A stretch of DNA of 8,233 nt from Cytophagales bacterium (GTDB lineage: Bacteria > Bacteroidota > Bacteroidia > Cytophagales > Cyclobacteriaceae), in the NCBI GenBank assembly GCA_029262935.1, contig JAJCYK010000233.1:1-8233 (forward strand), written 5' to 3'. A program made the position numbers and the translations under genes. This document shows, piece after piece, positions 6,781 to 8,233 of the stretch (the first letter of the stretch is position 1; every line of letters starts with the position of its first letter). The notes beneath the pieces are model-generated. The model had not been told where the DNA came from and did no database searches. It saw nothing but the letters and a program-made list of their open reading frames with translations.

Positions 6781-7497
6781 ATGAAAGTCTTATTATCTCT
6801 ACTGATGTTTACTGGAATCCTTAGTTGTAGTCAAAATGGGGACAGGCAAGTGGTATATGGTGGTGATAATCTTTCCAGCGATTCCTCCTTACAAGATTCA
6901 AGCGCTATTCTTATTGCTGGTTTGCCCTTTCAATTTGACAGTAGTAAATATTTGCTTTTTACCAAAGGAGAGGTTGCTGTTTATAAACGAGGTTCTAAGT
7001 TATATTTTGGATCAGACTCACAAAGCGAATCTTTTGATTTTAGTGTGGGGTACAGGAATTTAAATTCTTTTAGAGGTAGTGTGCATAATTTTTACATTCA
7101 GCACATTGATAGCTCTGAATCCATCCCGTTAACTGACCAAACCGTGCGCATTGAAGCGGCGGAATTCCTTAATGAACACTACCGCAATACCGGAGCATCA
7201 ATACTCATATTGGAGGTATACGACCAAGACACCAACCAAGACCACAAATTGAATCATTTGGATGTTAAAGCTTTATATCTTTCACAATTGGATCAAGTTA
7301 GTTTCATCAAATTAACCACTGACCTCCATCAAACACTAGACTGGAACTATATAGAAGGTCAGCAACGACTTTACCTCCGGACCATAGAAGATAGGAACAA
7401 AGATGGAGAATTCACGGGAGAGGACGAGTTTCACTATTATTATATGAGCCTTTCAGGTTCGAGCCATTCCCTCGTGGAATTCAATCCTATAAAATAA
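6781..7497 (+). CDS. Hypothetical lipoprotein with two calcium-type DxNxD loops
   Basis: A 238-residue protein of no named family that I recognise with certainty. Residues 1-16 form a lipoprotein signal peptide with lipobox ILSC and lipidated Cys16, followed by a Ser/Asp-rich linker (to about residue 42). The C-terminal half has two 12-residue loops of the DxNxDxxxxxxD kind seen in dockerins and EF-hand-like sites: Asp150-Asp161 (D-T-N-Q-D-H...D) and Asp204-Asp215 (D-R-N-K-D-G...D). Each is followed or preceded by a beta strand with aromatic residues (KALYLSQL, RLYLRTIE, FHYYYMSL), so a calcium-stabilised beta fold at the cell envelope is likely. Similar proteins are frequent in Flavobacteriia without assigned function. 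The start lies only 20 bp after the hairpin terminator, so either it is expressed by readthrough or its promoter overlaps the hairpin. Confidence 0.78.
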   Translation: MKVLLSLLMFTGILSCSQNGDRQVVYGGDNLSSDSSLQDSSAILIAGLPFQFDSSKYLLFTKGEVAVYKRGSKLYFGSDSQSESFDFSVGYRNLNSFRGSVHNFYIQHIDSSESIPLTDQTVRIEAAEFLNEHYRNTGASILILEVYDQDTNQDHKLNHLDVKALYLSQLDQVSFIKLTTDLHQTLDWNYIEGQQRLYLRTIEDRNKDGEFTGEDEFHYYYMSLSGSSHSLVEFNPIK

Positions 7498-7505
7498 TTA
7501 AGGAA

Positions 7506-7532
7506 TGTCCGTTTTAATACCTCTCTTCCGTT
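7506..7532 (+). promoter_or_regulatory. Candidate ECF42-dependent promoter for the DUF899 gene
   Basis: TGTC at 7506-7509 (within AATGTCC) and CGTT at 7529-7532 have first bases 23 bp apart, the same as at the element before the YCII/DGPF gene. The -10-like part ends 39 bp before the ATG at 7572, close to the 35 bp at the other site. The match to a CGTC-type -10 has one mismatch. Confidence 0.35.
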
Positions 7533-7571
7533 AATAGCATATAAATCAAACTATGATCAAAAACGGCAACT

Positions 7572-8233
7572 ATGAATCACCCCATTGTAACTAAGGAAGA
7601 ATGGCTGCATCAAAGAAAAGCATTACTGGTGCAGGAAAAAGAATTCACGAAGGCTCGTGAGGCTATGAGTACGCTACGACGCAGCTTGCCTTGGGTCCTT
7701 ATTGAGGAAGAATATACATTTGATACCGGTGAGGGTACCAAAAATTTATCTGAGCTATTTGGACCTTACCATCAGTTATTGGTCTATCATTTTATGTTCG
7801 GTCCCGACTGGGAAGAAGGATGTAAAAGCTGCTCCTTTTGGGCGGATAATTTTGATAATGCAGTACCCCATATCAATCAACGTGACGCGCAACTGATAGC
7901 GATTTCTCGGGCACCTTTACATAAACTGCAAAAATTTAAAAAACGAATGAATTGGTCTTTTGAATGGGTCTCTTCCTATCTCAGCACCTTTAATGAAGAT
8001 TTTCAAGCATCATTCCCCAGTCAACAGGAAGGTTTGTACAACTTTGAGGTAAAAAAAGTGGGTGAAGAGATGCCTGGACTAAGTGTGTTTTTCAAAGATG
8101 AAAATGGGCAAATATACCATACGTACTCTCGATATGCTCGGGGCTTAGACTTAGTTAATGGCACGTATCATTGGTTGGACATGTTGCCCCATGGTCGTAA
8201 CGAAGAGGCGCTTCAATACCCACAGGCATGGGT
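7572..8233 (+). CDS. DUF899 family thioredoxin-like protein, 3' end cut by window
   Basis: The frame is open from the ATG at 7572 to the window end (220 residues). EEWLHQRKALLVQEKEFT (9-26) is the typical DUF899 N-terminal helix. LPWVLIEEEYTF (39-50) leads into the thioredoxin-like core, where FMFGPDWEEGCKSCSFWADN (74-93) holds a CxxC pair, Cys84 and Cys87. DLVNGTYHWLDMLPHGRNE (193-211) is the conserved C-terminal segment. Family members end soon after this point, so little is missing. DUF899 proteins are thought to be redox or peroxide-related, but no reaction is established. No signal peptide. Another ATG at 7553 is in a different frame. The gene is 74 bp after the lipoprotein gene with no terminator seen between, but with its own candidate sigma element. 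Confidence 0.88.
   Translation, partial: MNHPIVTKEEWLHQRKALLVQEKEFTKAREAMSTLRRSLPWVLIEEEYTFDTGEGTKNLSELFGPYHQLLVYHFMFGPDWEEGCKSCSFWADNFDNAVPHINQRDAQLIAISRAPLHKLQKFKKRMNWSFEWVSSYLSTFNEDFQASFPSQQEGLYNFEVKKVGEEMPGLSVFFKDENGQIYHTYSRYARGLDLVNGTYHWLDMLPHGRNEEALQYPQAW

Overview
The window looks like a stretch of chromosome from a Bacteroidota bacterium, most likely Flavobacteriia or a near relative. The evidence is a moderate to low GC content, almost no strong Shine-Dalgarno sites, short signal peptides ending in Ala-Gln, a DUF2306 membrane protein, and a lipoprotein with Asp/Asn-rich calcium-type loops of the kind common in that phylum. This is inferred from family flavour, not from a marker gene. 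I see no mobile element, tRNA, rRNA or CRISPR array.

Left part (1-4108). A family 2 glycosyltransferase of the dolichyl-phosphate mannosyl/glucosyltransferase type runs leftward off the window edge. A gap of about 260 bp without a gene follows. Next come a membrane-anchored or exported alpha/beta hydrolase of the proline iminopeptidase type and a six-helix DUF2306 protein, both rightward. A divergent Nramp-fold (SLC11-like) transporter faces them, with only 2 bp between the converging stop codons.

Right part (4186-8233). This is the most coherent block. Two VOC (glyoxalase/bleomycin-resistance fold) genes, the second with a signal peptide, sit directly in front of a 418-residue ECF sigma factor of the ECF42 type (sigma2 + sigma4 + DUF6596 + TPR-like C-terminus). 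A YCII/DGPF-type protein follows, the classical genomic partner of ECF42. A strong hairpin terminator closes that unit. Beyond it lie a calcium-loop lipoprotein and a DUF899 (thioredoxin-like, CxxC) protein cut by the window edge.

Working model. The sigma factor is made together with the VOC pair and may switch on the YCII/DGPF gene and the DUF899 gene. Both of these have the same candidate two-part element upstream (TGTC, then TGTC or CGTT starting 23 bp later, with leaders of similar length). No anti-sigma gene is visible, which fits ECF42, where the C-terminal TPR extension is thought to take part in control. The signal sensed is not known.
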